From assembly GCA_002440235.1 (NCBI GenBank), contig DJRZ01000001.1:1-5640 (forward strand): a stretch of DNA of 5,640 nucleotides, given 5' to 3'. Shown one piece after another: positions 1-5,640 of this stretch. The translations under genes and the position numbers were made by a program. The stretch is from Alphaproteobacteria bacterium UBA6347. GTDB taxonomy: Bacteria; Pseudomonadota; Alphaproteobacteria; CAAGCB01; CAG-977. The notes beneath the pieces were generated by a model. The model did not search any database and was not told where the DNA came from. It saw only the letters and a list, made by a program, of their open reading frames with translations. The number at the start of each line of letters is the position of its first letter. Position 1 is the first letter of the stretch.

Positions 1-280
1 TCCACGCTTCGTATATCTGCAAGCTGCTTTTCCCTTTCAGATACCCCATAAAGCCTGATACGCTGATTTTCGGCGGTATCTCCACCAGCATGTGTATATG
101 ATCGGGGCATGCCTCCGCTTCCAGCACGTTCACTCCTTTCCATTTACACAGCGTTCTCAGTAGCTTCCCTATTTCATAGCGTTTCTCGCCATAAAACACT
201 TTCCTTCGATACTTCGGCGCAAATACTATGTGATATTTGCAGTTCCATGTTGAATGTGATAATGTATGTACTTCATTCAT
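1..280 (-). CDS. tnpA: IS200-type transposase TnpA, 3' end off window
   Basis: This encodes a single-strand-specific HUH (Y1) transposase that cuts and rejoins the hairpin ends of its element. The protein starts MNEVHTLSHSTWNCKYHIVF and continues with the APKYRRKVFY block typical of IS200. The metal-binding HUH motif is H61-I62-H63, in PDHIHMLVEIPPK (residues 59-71), followed by GFMGYLKGKSS at 76-86. The family is usually about 140-155 aa. Here 93 codons are visible and the frame is open to the window edge; the catalytic tyrosine of the C-terminal helix is outside. The start at 280 is set by a strong Shine-Dalgarno AAAGGAG eight bases upstream. The frame is intact so far, but whether the element is active cannot be judged. 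Confidence 0.93.
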   Translation of the reverse strand, partial: MNEVHTLSHSTWNCKYHIVFAPKYRRKVFYGEKRYEIGKLLRTLCKWKGVNVLEAEACPDHIHMLVEIPPKISVSGFMGYLKGKSSLQIYEAW

Positions 281-287
281 TTGAATT

Positions 288-346
288 ACTCCTTTGACAT
301 CTTTAGTCGCGGTTCACCAGACCTACGCCTATTGTATCAAAGGAGT
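288..346 (-). promoter_or_regulatory. Inverted repeat occluding the tnpA ribosome binding site
   Basis: A perfect 10-bp inverted repeat pairs 288-297 with 337-346, leaving a 39-base loop. On the transcribed strand the upstream arm is ACTCCTTTGA and the downstream arm is TCAAAGGAGT, which contains the whole Shine-Dalgarno AAAGGAG of tnpA. The loop holds a possible small inner stem (GGTC against GAACC with one bulge). In a transcript that spans both arms the ribosome site would be paired. This matches the known IS200 mechanism, in which an internal inverted repeat blocks transposase translation. Confidence 0.8.
329..341 (-). promoter_or_regulatory. Candidate extended -10 promoter inside the IS200 leader
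   Basis: The minus strand reads TTTGATACAATAG, which contains TGATACAAT, a good extended -10 element (TGn plus TACAAT, one mismatch to TATAAT). No clear -35 is visible. The same 13 bases occur at 1484-1496 upstream of the YjfB-like gene. If used, transcription would begin at about 324, and the message would lack the anti-Shine-Dalgarno arm at 337-346. Only read-through transcripts from outside would then be masked. The call rests on sequence alone. Confidence 0.4.
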
Positions 347-378
347 TCTTTTTCCGACCATAGCTGTAAGCTTCTTCG

Positions 379-401
379 AACCCCGCGCCTAGCGCGGGGT
401 T
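379..401. repeat. IS200 left-end hairpin
   Basis: A perfect 10-bp palindrome, AACCCCGCGC and GCGCGGGGTT, flanks a three-base loop. The outer TTCGAA sequences on both sides can extend the pairing with a small bulge. Subterminal GC-rich hairpins of this form are the ends recognised by IS200/IS605 transposases. In IS200 the same structure is reported to stop transcription entering the element from outside. Confidence 0.7.
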
Positions 402-419
402 TTCGAAATACAAAAAGAA

Positions 420-438
420 CCGCCCGCTACGAGGGCGG
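420..438. other. Small GC hairpin next to the IS end
   Basis: CCGCCC (420-425) and GGGCGG (433-438) form a 6-bp stem with a 7-base loop. On the plus strand it is followed by ACGTCTTTT. It could be a weak terminator or part of the insertion target. There is no plus-strand gene ending here for it to serve. Confidence 0.35.
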
Positions 439-456
439 ACGTCTTTTCCAAGCACA

Positions 457-486
457 AAAAAGACGGAGTTTTCGCCCCGTCTTTTT
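457..486. terminator. Bidirectional rho-independent terminator
   Basis: AAAAAGACGG (457-466) and CCGTCTTTTT (477-486) form a perfect 10-bp stem around a 10-base loop, with A and T tracts built into the arms so that it can act on either strand. It lies about 45 bases past the stop codon of the WYL remnant on the minus strand and is best read as the old terminator of that gene. A second inverted repeat, CGACCG and CGGTCG at 489-513, sits between them. Confidence 0.7.
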
Positions 487-529
487 ATCGACCGCGCGGC
501 GCGGCTTCGGTCGCGCTTTGCGATTTTTT

Positions 530-724
530 TCAGAACATTCGTTTGCGGGCGTCCGCGACGCGACGCCAAAAATCGGCTGGTTTCAAAACCTTGACCCGAC
601 CGTTCCAAGTGTACAAATGCCACGCCATGTCAAGCACTCCGCCCGCTCGGAACCGCACCGGCAAACTTCCGTCGGGACGTTTTTCCGTCGTCAGCAAAAT
701 ATGGCGAAACATCACATCTCCGAT
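530..724 (-). pseudogene. C-terminal remnant of a WYL-domain transcriptional regulator
   Basis: About 64 codons remain, from about 724 down to the TGA at 530-532. The reading matches the C-terminal extension of WYL proteins: PDGSLPVRFRAGG, then a hydrophobic helix ending WHLYTWNGRVKVLKP, then a short terminal helix. This is the usual pattern of PDG, a W-x-L-x-x-W/G turn and VxVLxP. WYL proteins normally have an N-terminal winged helix and a full WYL domain, about 300 aa in all; here both are missing. Upstream of 724 the frame stays open to an ATG at 829, but that part is only the reverse of the Cas6 remnant. Many WYL regulators sit beside CRISPR-Cas or other defence genes, which fits the neighbour. 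The assignment is by eye from the motif pattern. Confidence 0.62.
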
Positions 725-733
725 TTTCCGCCC

Positions 734-994
734 GTTGATTTTGACAGGCTGCGCCCCGCCATAAACGGCGCGGAAATCACGGACGCCGCTTTGCGTTGGT
801 TCGACTGGGCGCGGTATTCGTCGCGGCAAAAAACGCGCATCTCGCTGGGCGGCGTTGTCGGGACGTTCACTTTGCGCGGCGATTTAACGCCCTTGACGTC
901 GTATTTGATTGCCGGACGGGACTTTCATGTCGGAAAAAGCGCCGTTTTAGGAATGGGAAAATACGAAATTACGCGAATTTTCGATAGAAACTGA
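734..994 (+). pseudogene. cas6: C-terminal remnant of Cas6-family CRISPR RNA endonuclease
   Basis: About 86 codons ending at the TGA at 992-994 read as the C-terminal RAMP domain of Cas6, the enzyme that cuts precursor CRISPR RNA at each repeat. Visible family features in order are LRWFDWARYSSRQ, then ISLGGVVGTFTLRGDLTPL, and near the end FHVGKSAVLGMGKYEI, which is the glycine-rich loop of RAMP proteins. Intact Cas6 proteins of this type are about 220-300 aa, so most of the N-terminal ferredoxin-like domain is gone. The frame is open far upstream, but residues before about 734 do not look like Cas6. An in-frame ATG at 701 has no Shine-Dalgarno sequence. Homology begins where the WYL remnant on the other strand ends. 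No other cas gene or CRISPR repeat is visible. Probably non-functional. Confidence 0.72.
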
Positions 995-1192
995 AAAAGA
1001 AGACGCCAGAAATTGACGTGTTCGCGTCGCAAGATGTTTTTGCGAAACGGGAAAAGGATTTCGGAATCTCCGCCCTTTTGCAGGGTTTTGTTACACTCTC
1101 CGCCTTTTTCCGTTTTGCGTCTTTTCCCGGATTTTACCGTACGGCATAAGATTGCCCGTTCCGGCGCCGCGTCGTCGGGCGAAAGCGCGCGC
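995..1192. other. Intergenic stretch without recognisable gene
   Basis: I find no convincing coding sequence on either strand. The plus strand is marked by pyrimidine-rich runs, and two related words (TCTCCGCCCTTTT at 1068-1080 and TCTCCGCCTTTTT at 1097-1109) repeat within it. Positions 1041-1057 and 1103-1119 form an imperfect inverted repeat (14 of 17 matching). It may be decayed DNA from the former cas locus. Confidence 0.5.
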
Positions 1193-1225
1193 AAAAAAAG
1201 GGGGCTGTCGAAAAGCGACAGCCCC
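1193..1225 (-). terminator. Rho-independent terminator of the YjfB-like gene
   Basis: GGGGCTGTCG (1201-1210) and CGACAGCCCC (1216-1225) form a perfect 10-bp stem with a 5-base loop. On the minus strand the stem is followed by C and seven T residues (1193-1199). It lies about 28 bases past the TAA of the small gene, on the same strand. Confidence 0.88.
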
Positions 1226-1252
1226 AAAAAAAGGAAACAAGGAGAAAAACGT

Positions 1253-1447
1253 TTAAACGAGAATGTCGAGCATTGCGCCCCGACCGTCCGCACTGGCAAC
1301 AGAGATCCGTTGTGACGATTCCGTAAGGAGGGTAGCCGCGACCTGTTGTTGATCAAGAACAGCCTTTGCGGCAGCCAGTGCCACAGAGTTTTGCAACATC
1401 TGCGTCTGTAACGCAACAACCTGTCCAACGACATCGGAAACGTTCAT
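1253..1447 (-). CDS. YjfB-like putative motility protein, 64 aa
   Basis: This small soluble protein begins MNVSDVVGQVVALQTQ and ends GRGAMLDILV. It has no signal peptide or membrane segment. Its shape follows the YjfB family (Pfam putative motility protein): an N-terminal helix, a central alanine- and glutamine-rich helix (LAAAKAVLDQQQVAATLL, about 24-41), then a short stretch ending G-x-x-hydrophobic-D-hydrophobic. YjfB members are about 60-70 aa, and the biochemical role is not known; the motility link is mainly the family name and regulatory context. I chose the start at 1447 because a GCGAGG ribosome site lies five bases upstream. An in-frame ATG at 1474 would fall almost at the predicted transcript start. 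The gene has its own promoter (1486-1494) and terminator, so it is monocistronic and independent of secA upstream. Family assignment is by pattern only. Confidence 0.7.
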   Translation of the reverse strand: MNVSDVVGQVVALQTQMLQNSVALAAAKAVLDQQQVAATLLTESSQRISVASADGRGAMLDILV

Positions 1448-1483
1448 AAGACCCTCGCCCAAACAATTCCTCATATCCGCTTA

Positions 1484-1496
1484 CTATTGTATCAAA
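1484..1496 (-). promoter_or_regulatory. Extended -10 promoter of the YjfB-like gene
   Basis: The minus strand carries TTTGATACAATAG with TGATACAAT as an extended -10 element. The predicted start near 1479 gives a leader of about 32 bases. The -35 is poor (a TGGAAT-like word 18 bases upstream), as often tolerated with extended -10 promoters. Confidence 0.6.
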
Positions 1497-1555
1497 TCCG
1501 GCGGAAAATTCCACCATAAAAAAGCGCGGCGGATAGAAAAAAGGAAAAGCGGACG

Positions 1556-1590
1556 AAAAACGGGCGGTTTTCAAAGTGTCCCGCCCGTTT
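1556..1590 (-). terminator. Rho-independent terminator of secA
   Basis: AAACGGGCGG (1558-1567) and CCGCCCGTTT (1581-1590) form a perfect 10-bp stem with a 13-base loop. On the minus strand it is followed by a run of T residues and starts nine bases after the secA stop codon. Confidence 0.9.
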
Positions 1591-1598
1591 GTCGAAAA

Positions 1599-4337
1599 TC
1601 AGGAAATCGCCCCGTGGCAATGTTTGTATTTTTTGCCGGATCCGCACGGACACGGCGCGTTGCGCGACACTTTGCCCCATGTGGACGGATCGTTCGGATC
1701 GATTTCGTCGGATTTCGTATAGCGGAACGGGCTGTGTTCGAATTCGCGTTCGGCTTCGCGCCGCGCTTCGGGCGGGTTGCCGAAAGCGTCCGCCGGATCG
1801 TCGTGGCGTTCCGTCATCACGCTTTGGTGCCGGCGGCTTTCCTCGATCGCCTGCACCGTTTCGGGGGCGAGTTCGACATGCGTCAAAAACTGCGTGATTT
1901 GTTCGCGCATGTTGCCCAGCATGTCGCCGAACAGGTAGAACGCCTCTTTTTTATATTCGTTCAAGGGATCTTTCTGACCGTAGGCGCGCAGTCCGATCGT
2001 CGTGCGCAGGTAATCCAGCACCTGCAAATGTTCTTTCCACACCTGATCCAGAATTTGCAGCGTGACGTTTTTTTCGATCATGTTCATCAGACCGTCGCCG
2101 AAATCGCGGCGTTTGCGCGCCATCAGCGCGTCGGCTTCCGATTGCAGGCGTTCGGTCAGTTCGCGCGTGCCGATTCCGTCGGACACCCAAGCGCCGATCG
2201 GCAGATGCAATCCCAGAATCCTGTCGGCGTCCTCCGTCAGAGCCTTGACGTTCCAGTCTTCGACGGCGGCGTCTTCGGGCGTGTAGGTTTCGGTCATCGC
2301 CGCGATGATTTCGTCGCGCATGTCCTTGATCGTGTCGGTGATCGTTTCCGCGGTCATCAGTTCCTTGCGCTGGTCGTAAATGACTTTGCGCTGGTCGTTC
2401 ATGACGTTGTCGTATTTCAGCAGGTTTTTGCGAATGTCAAAGTTGCGGGCTTCGACCTTTTCCTGCGATTTTTTCAGCGTTTTCGAAATCCACGGGCTGG
2501 AAATGACGTCTGTGTCCTCCAATCCGCCCAGCGGTTTCAAAAAGCGTTCGATTCTGTCCGCGCCGAAAATGCGCAACAGATCGTCTTGCAGGCATAAAAA
2601 GAATTTCGACGCGCCGGGGTCGCCCTGACGTCCCGAACGTCCGCGCAGCTGGTTGTCGATGCGGCGGCTTTCGTGGCGTTCCGTGCCGATGACGTACAAA
2701 CCGCCGGCTTTCATCGCGATTTCGCGACCTTCGTCGATTTCCTTTTTGATTTGCGCGGTGCGGCGTTCGCGTTCGGCGGGATCCGTCACGCCGGCAAGCT
2801 CTTGTTCGACGCGCATTTCCAAATTGCCGCCCAGCTGAATGTCGGTGCCGCGCCCCGCCATGTTCGTGGCGATCGTGATCGCGCCTGGCATGCCCGCCTG
2901 AGCGATGATGTACGCTTCCTGTTCGTGGTGGCGCGCGTTCAGGACGTTGAATTTCAATTTCGTTTCCCGACGCAGGCGTTCCGCCAGCTGTTCCGATTTT
3001 TCAATCGACGTCGTGCCGACCAGAACGGGCTGTCTGCGGGCGGCGCATTCCTTGATCAGTTCGATGACGGCTTTCAGCTTCTGGTCTTCCTTCCAATAGA
3101 TTTCGTCCTGATGATCGATGCGGATACAGGGCTTGTTCGTCGGAATGTCGATGACTTCCAGCCCGTAGATTTCGGCAAATTCGGCGGCTTCGGTCATCGC
3201 GGTGCCCGTCATGCCCGCCAGTTTCGGGTACAGGCGGAAATAGTTTTGGAACGTGATCGACGCCAGCGTCTGGTTTTCCGGCTGGATTTTGACGCGTTCT
3301 TTGGCTTCCAAAGCCTGGTGCAGTCCGTCGGAATAGCGGCGTCCCTCCATCATGCGTCCGGTAAATTCGTCAATGATGACGACCTGTCCGTTGCGCACGA
3401 TGTAATCGACGTCGCGCTGGAACATTTTATGCGCTTTCAACGCCTGATCGACATAGTGAATGACGGGCGCGTTCACGGCGTCGTACATGGCGCCGGTGAT
3501 CAGACCGGCTTCCCGCAGCAGCTCTTCCATGTAAAGCGTGCCGCTTTCGGTCAGGGAAACGGTGCGCTGTTTTTCGTCCTTTTCGTAATGTTCGGGTTTC
3601 AGCTTGGGGATCAAAGCGTCGACCTGAACGTATTTTTCGGACGAATCCTCGGCTTGACCGGAAATGATCAGCGGCGTTCTGGCTTCGTCGATCAGAATGG
3701 AGTCCACTTCGTCGACGATGGCGTAGTTGAACGGACGCTGAACCATGTCGTCGATCGAAAATTTCATGTTGTCGCGCAGATAGTCGAACCCGAATTCGTT
3801 GTTCGTCCCGTAAGTGATGTCGCAGGCGTAGGCGGCGCGGCGTTCCTCGTCCGACATGTCGTGCAGGATCGACCCGACCGTCATGCCCAAAAACCGGTAG
3901 ATGCGCCCCATCCATTCCGTGTCGCGTTTCGCCAGATAGTCGTTCACGGTGACGACGTGGACGCCTTTGCCCGTCAGCGCGTTCAGATAGACCGCCAGCG
4001 TCGCGACCAGCGTTTTGCCTTCGCCCGTGCGCATTTCGGCGATCTGTCCGCGGTGCAGGACGATGCCGCCGATCAGCTGGACGTCGAAATGGCGCAGTCC
4101 GATGGTTCTTTTCGACGCTTCGCGCACGACGGCGAACGCTTCGGGCAAGACGTCGTCCAGCGTTTCCCCGTCCGCCAGCCGTTTTTTCAGCGCGGGCGTT
4201 TTGTTTTTCAGCTCTTCGTCGGACAAAGCCGAAATTTCGGGTTCCAAAGCGTTGATTTTGGCGACCGTTTTTTGCAGGCTTTTGACGTATCTGTCGTTCG
4301 CGCTGCCGAAGATTTTGCGCATCAAAGAACCGATCAT
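1599..4337 (-). CDS. secA: Protein translocase ATPase subunit SecA, 912 aa
   Basis: SecA is the cytoplasmic motor that pushes unfolded preproteins through SecYEG using ATP. All domains are present in order: nucleotide-binding fold 1 with Walker A MRTGEGKT (102-109) and DEVD (209-212); the preprotein cross-linking domain (about 225-370) after [12 protein letters not shown]; nucleotide-binding fold 2 with TNMAGRGTD (491-499) and the arginine-finger motif [13 protein letters not shown] (563-575); the helical scaffold and wing domains, including [20 protein letters not shown] (777-796); and a C-terminal zinc tail with C896, C898, C907 and H908, which binds SecB and phospholipid in proteobacteria. 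The length is typical for the family. The start at 4337 has the usual short N-terminal helix and AAGGA ten bases upstream. The gene is divergent from the parvulin gene and has its own terminator. No lesion is visible. Confidence 0.98.
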   Translation of the reverse strand: MIGSLMRKIFGSANDRYVKSLQKTVAKINALEPEISALSDEELKNKTPALKKRLADGETLDDVLPEAFAVVREASKRTIGLRHFDVQLIGGIVLHRGQIAEMRTGEGKTLVATLAVYLNALTGKGVHVVTVNDYLAKRDTEWMGRIYRFLGMTVGSILHDMSDEERRAAYACDITYGTNNEFGFDYLRDNMKFSIDDMVQRPFNYAIVDEVDSILIDEARTPLIISGQAEDSSEKYVQVDALIPKLKPEHYEKDEKQRTVSLTESGTLYMEELLREAGLITGAMYDAVNAPVIHYVDQALKAHKMFQRDVDYIVRNGQVVIIDEFTGRMMEGRRYSDGLHQALEAKERVKIQPENQTLASITFQNYFRLYPKLAGMTGTAMTEAAEFAEIYGLEVIDIPTNKPCIRIDHQDEIYWKEDQKLKAVIELIKECAARRQPVLVGTTSIEKSEQLAERLRRETKLKFNVLNARHHEQEAYIIAQAGMPGAITIATNMAGRGTDIQLGGNLEMRVEQELAGVTDPAERERRTAQIKKEIDEGREIAMKAGGLYVIGTERHESRRIDNQLRGRSGRQGDPGASKFFLCLQDDLLRIFGADRIERFLKPLGGLEDTDVISSPWISKTLKKSQEKVEARNFDIRKNLLKYDNVMNDQRKVIYDQRKELMTAETITDTIKDMRDEIIAAMTETYTPEDAAVEDWNVKALTEDADRILGLHLPIGAWVSDGIGTRELTERLQSEADALMARKRRDFGDGLMNMIEKNVTLQILDQVWKEHLQVLDYLRTTIGLRAYGQKDPLNEYKKEAFYLFGDMLGNMREQITQFLTHVELAPETVQAIEESRRHQSVMTERHDDPADAFGNPPEARREAEREFEHSPFRYTKSDEIDPNDPSTWGKVSRNAPCPCGSGKKYKHCHGAIS

Positions 4338-4354
4338 CGTGAAAGAATCCTTTA

Positions 4355-4383
4355 TATATAAAAGTGAAAATCAAACAAGTTAA
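4355..4383 (-). promoter_or_regulatory. Candidate secA promoter
   Basis: On the minus strand TTAACT (4378-4383) and TATATA (4355-4360) are separated by 17 bases, each matching four of six consensus positions. The transcript would start very close to the AAAGGA ribosome site at 4348-4353, leaving a leader of roughly 15 bases, which is short. The true start may therefore lie further upstream. Confidence 0.35.
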
Positions 4384-4466
4384 GCCCACATCGCCCGCCG
4401 TGTCAATCATTCCGTGCCGCGCCCGTCCAAAAAGATGCTTTCCGCCCGCCGTTTCGGAAATTTAGT

Positions 4467-4494
4467 TTTACGCGCGCCCGAAAAATGGTATGAT
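4467..4494 (+). promoter_or_regulatory. Promoter of the parvulin gene
   Basis: TATGAT at 4489-4494 is preceded by TGG, giving an extended -10. TTTACG at 4467-4472 is a fair -35 (TT-AC-) with 16-base spacing. The predicted start near 4500 gives a leader of about 33 bases containing AAAGG at 4521-4525, eight bases before the ATG. Confidence 0.55.
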
Positions 4495-4533
4495 GCCGGC
4501 TGATATTTGAAACAACTTTGAAAGGTTCCATTC

Positions 4534-5376
4534 ATGTCAATGAAAGCTATCACGACGGCTTTGATCGCCCTGTGCGTCGCCATGCCCGCGCAGGCGGCTA
4601 AAAGCAAAGCCAAAGACGTCACGACGGATCTGGTCGTCGCGACGGTCGACGGCGACAAGATCACCATCGGCGAAGTCGAAGCCGTGCGCGCCGCCAACCC
4701 GCAGCTTGAAAGTCTGCCGCTGGAAAGCGTGTACGAAGCCCTGTTGGACAATATGATCGACCTCGACATCGTCACCGCCGCCGCCCGCGCCGCCAAAGTG
4801 CAGGATTCCGACGAATTTAAAAAAACGATGCGCGACGTCGAAAAATCCATGCTGGCGCGGTTCTATCTGGAACGTCTGGCGAAACGGGAACAGACCAAGG
4901 AAAATCTGGAGGCTTTGTACGCCAAATACAAAAAGGACAATCCCCCGCAGGAGGAAATGTCCGCCGCCCATATCTTGCTGAAAACGGAAAAAGAAGCTTT
5001 GGACGTGATCAAACAACTGGAAAAAGGCGCCGATTTCGCTCAGCTCGCCAACGAAAAATCCATCAATAAAATCGAAGGCGGGGAATTGGGATATTTCTCG
5101 CGCGAAGTGATGGTGCCCGAATTTTCCGAAGCGGCTTTCGCCATGAAAGAGGGCGAAATTTCCAAAAAGCCCGTCAAAACGAAATTCGGCTATCACGTGA
5201 TCAAAGCCGGTCCGCGCCGCTTGGCCGAACCGCCCAAATACGAAGAGGTCGAAAAAGAGCTGATGCAGGCGCAGGCGGCGAAAACCGTCGAAGAAGCCAT
5301 GACGAAGATGCGCAAAAAAGCGAAAATCGTCAAAACGCCCGTCAAATTTGAAAACGGCAAAGTCGTCGCGAAATAA
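4534..5376 (+). CDS. Exported parvulin-type peptidyl-prolyl cis-trans isomerase (SurA_N/rotamase), 280 aa
   Basis: This protein should catalyse proline cis-trans isomerisation and act as a folding chaperone in the periplasm. It begins with a Sec signal peptide: a short basic start, a hydrophobic core ITTALIALCVAM, and cleavage expected after PAQA (residue 21). Cys14 is not in a good lipobox, so it is probably not a lipoprotein. Residues about 33-135 form a SurA/PrsA-like helical chaperone region starting VVATVDGDKITIGEVEAV. The parvulin domain spans about 141-226, with AAHILLKTE (His146), GGELGYFSREVMVPEFSEAA and KTKFGYHVIKA (His221). A lysine-rich C-terminal helix follows. The start at 4534 has AAAGG at the right distance; an ATG two codons later is less well placed. 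The gene is divergent from secA, which would export it, and ends at a strong terminator, so it appears monocistronic. PrsA/PpiC-like naming is possible; I give no symbol. Confidence 0.93.
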   Translation: MSMKAITTALIALCVAMPAQAAKSKAKDVTTDLVVATVDGDKITIGEVEAVRAANPQLESLPLESVYEALLDNMIDLDIVTAAARAAKVQDSDEFKKTMRDVEKSMLARFYLERLAKREQTKENLEALYAKYKKDNPPQEEMSAAHILLKTEKEALDVIKQLEKGADFAQLANEKSINKIEGGELGYFSREVMVPEFSEAAFAMKEGEISKKPVKTKFGYHVIKAGPRRLAEPPKYEEVEKELMQAQAAKTVEEAMTKMRKKAKIVKTPVKFENGKVVAK

Positions 5377-5397
5377 ACGGCGCGATTCGCCGCGGTC

Positions 5398-5434
5398 AAA
5401 CTCCCCTTCGTCTTGCGGCGAAGGGGAGTTTTGC
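5398..5434 (+). terminator. Strong rho-independent terminator of the parvulin gene
   Basis: AAACTCCCCTTCG (5398-5410) and CGAAGGGGAGTTT (5419-5431) form a perfect 13-bp stem with an 8-base loop, followed by one more T and then GCG. A smaller hairpin, CGGCG and CGCCG, lies just after the stop codon at 5378-5392. The A residues on the left side would also allow some termination from the other direction. Confidence 0.88.
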
Positions 5435-5540
5435 GATTTAAACGACACAAACCCGAAATAGCGGCTGAAAATGATTCCGAAACTGGATAGCGGCGCGGCG
5501 GTCCGTTGACGGTGTCGACGATGCGAATAAAATCGAAACT
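5435..5540. other. Intergenic stretch between terminator and repeat
   Basis: No gene, promoter or RNA gene that I can support. A minus-strand frame is open through it, but that frame also runs through the terminator and into the parvulin gene, so I do not call it coding. Confidence 0.4.
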
Positions 5541-5640
5541 GCGAGCGGAGCGAAGCAGTCCACTGGTAGAATCAGCGGACTGAGTCCTAACAGTCGAGGC
5601 AGGACTGTGCGGCAGAGGCACTTGGATTGCCGCGTCGCTA
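5541..5640. repeat. Imperfect inverted-repeat intergenic element, right end off window
   Basis: The left end (AGCGAAGCAGTCCA, within 5549-5562) and the reverse complement of the right end (AGCGACGCGGCAATCCA, within 5623-5639) agree except for two mismatches and a three-base gap. They therefore form imperfect terminal inverted repeats. Between and overlapping them are successive hairpins: CAGTCC/GGACTG (5556-5561 with 5577-5582, plus an inner CTG/CAG stem), AGTCCT/AGGACT (5583-5588 with 5601-5606) and GCGGCA/TGCCGC (5609-5614 with 5628-5633). Words like GCGAGCGGAGCGAAGCA and TGGATTGCCGCGTCGCTA resemble dispersed intergenic palindromes I remember from many proteobacterial genomes. The element probably continues past the window. 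It could be a MITE or a REP-like sequence. Confidence 0.6.

Larger units (their letters stand above)
1..410 (-). mobile_element. IS200-type insertion sequence (IS200/IS605 family), left-end portion
   Basis: The segment carries the first 93 codons of an IS200-type TnpA, an inverted repeat that masks its ribosome site, and a GC-rich palindrome upstream. This is the established layout of IS200 elements: one end hairpin, a second inverted repeat over the Shine-Dalgarno sequence, and a single small transposase gene. These elements have no long terminal inverted repeats and make no target duplication, so the exact boundary cannot be read here. I place it a few bases beyond the hairpin at 379-401. 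The rest of the transposase and the other end lie outside the window to the left. Confidence 0.85.

Noticed and set aside
266..733. The plus-strand open frame continuing upstream of the Cas6 remnant, from 266
   Set aside because: The residues before about 734 show no Cas6 pattern, cross the IS hairpin and a terminator, and are partly the reverse of the WYL remnant. Only the last third is meaningful.
725..829. N-terminal 35 codons of the minus-strand frame carrying the WYL remnant
   Set aside because: This part is the reverse of well-matched Cas6 sequence, so the ATG at 829 is not a real start.
995..1252. Possible CRISPR array next to the Cas6 remnant
   Set aside because: No regularly spaced direct repeats of 23-40 bases are present here or elsewhere in the window.
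925..1434. Minus-strand frame of 169 codons across the yjfB terminator
   Set aside because: It overlaps the better supported YjfB-like gene in another frame and reads through its terminator; composition is unlike a protein family I know.
2673..4361. Long open frame (562 codons) on the plus strand opposite secA
   Set aside because: It is the reverse of secA codons. It is rich in F, R, Q and V with no domain pattern, and secA itself has every expected motif.
3427..4410. 327-codon minus-strand frame overlapping the secA start
   Set aside because: It is a frame-shifted reading of secA, dominated by arginine; no family resemblance.
4537..5448. 303-codon minus-strand frame opposite the parvulin gene
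   Set aside because: It is very rich in F, G and D as expected for the reverse of lysine- and glutamate-rich codons, and has no start context or domain.
5193..5621. Minus-strand frame of 142 codons opposite the parvulin gene end
   Set aside because: It runs through the parvulin terminator and coding region and the intergenic repeat, and has no recognisable domain.

Overview
The window looks like a chromosomal segment of a Gram-negative bacterium, most likely an alphaproteobacterium. The basis is a full-length SecA of proteobacterial type with the C-terminal zinc-binding tail, divergent from an exported SurA_N/parvulin-type peptidyl-prolyl isomerase. From memory, this secA/parvulin pairing is common in Alphaproteobacteria. 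No 16S or other taxonomic marker is present, so the assignment is inference.

Layout, left to right. (1) 1 to about 410: the transposase end of an IS200-type insertion sequence on the minus strand, cut by the window edge. It has a textbook ribosome-site-occluding inverted repeat and a GC-rich hairpin at its left end. (2) 420-513: a cluster of hairpins, one a good rho-independent terminator. (3) 530-994: two gene remnants joined head to head. They are the C-terminal end of a WYL-domain regulator (minus strand) and the C-terminal end of a Cas6-family CRISPR RNA endonuclease (plus strand). Both lack their N-terminal parts and meet at about 722-737. This looks like the scar of a lost CRISPR-Cas locus; I see no CRISPR array in the window. 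(4) 995-1192: no gene recognised. (5) 1193-1500: a small monocistronic gene for a YjfB-like putative motility protein (64 aa), with its own extended -10 promoter and terminator. (6) 1556-4383: secA with terminator and probable promoter, minus strand. (7) 4467-5434: the parvulin gene with promoter, Shine-Dalgarno sequence, signal peptide and strong terminator, plus strand. (8) 5435-5640: intergenic DNA whose last 100 bases are an imperfect inverted-repeat element made of successive small hairpins, running off the window.

Functionally, secA and the divergent parvulin gene form the conserved core: SecA drives preproteins through SecYEG, and the parvulin is itself a Sec-exported protein that would help fold secreted or outer-membrane proteins in the periplasm. 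The left third is accessory DNA: an insertion sequence beside a degraded defence locus. The most interesting feature is the WYL/Cas6 double truncation. No intact new system is visible.
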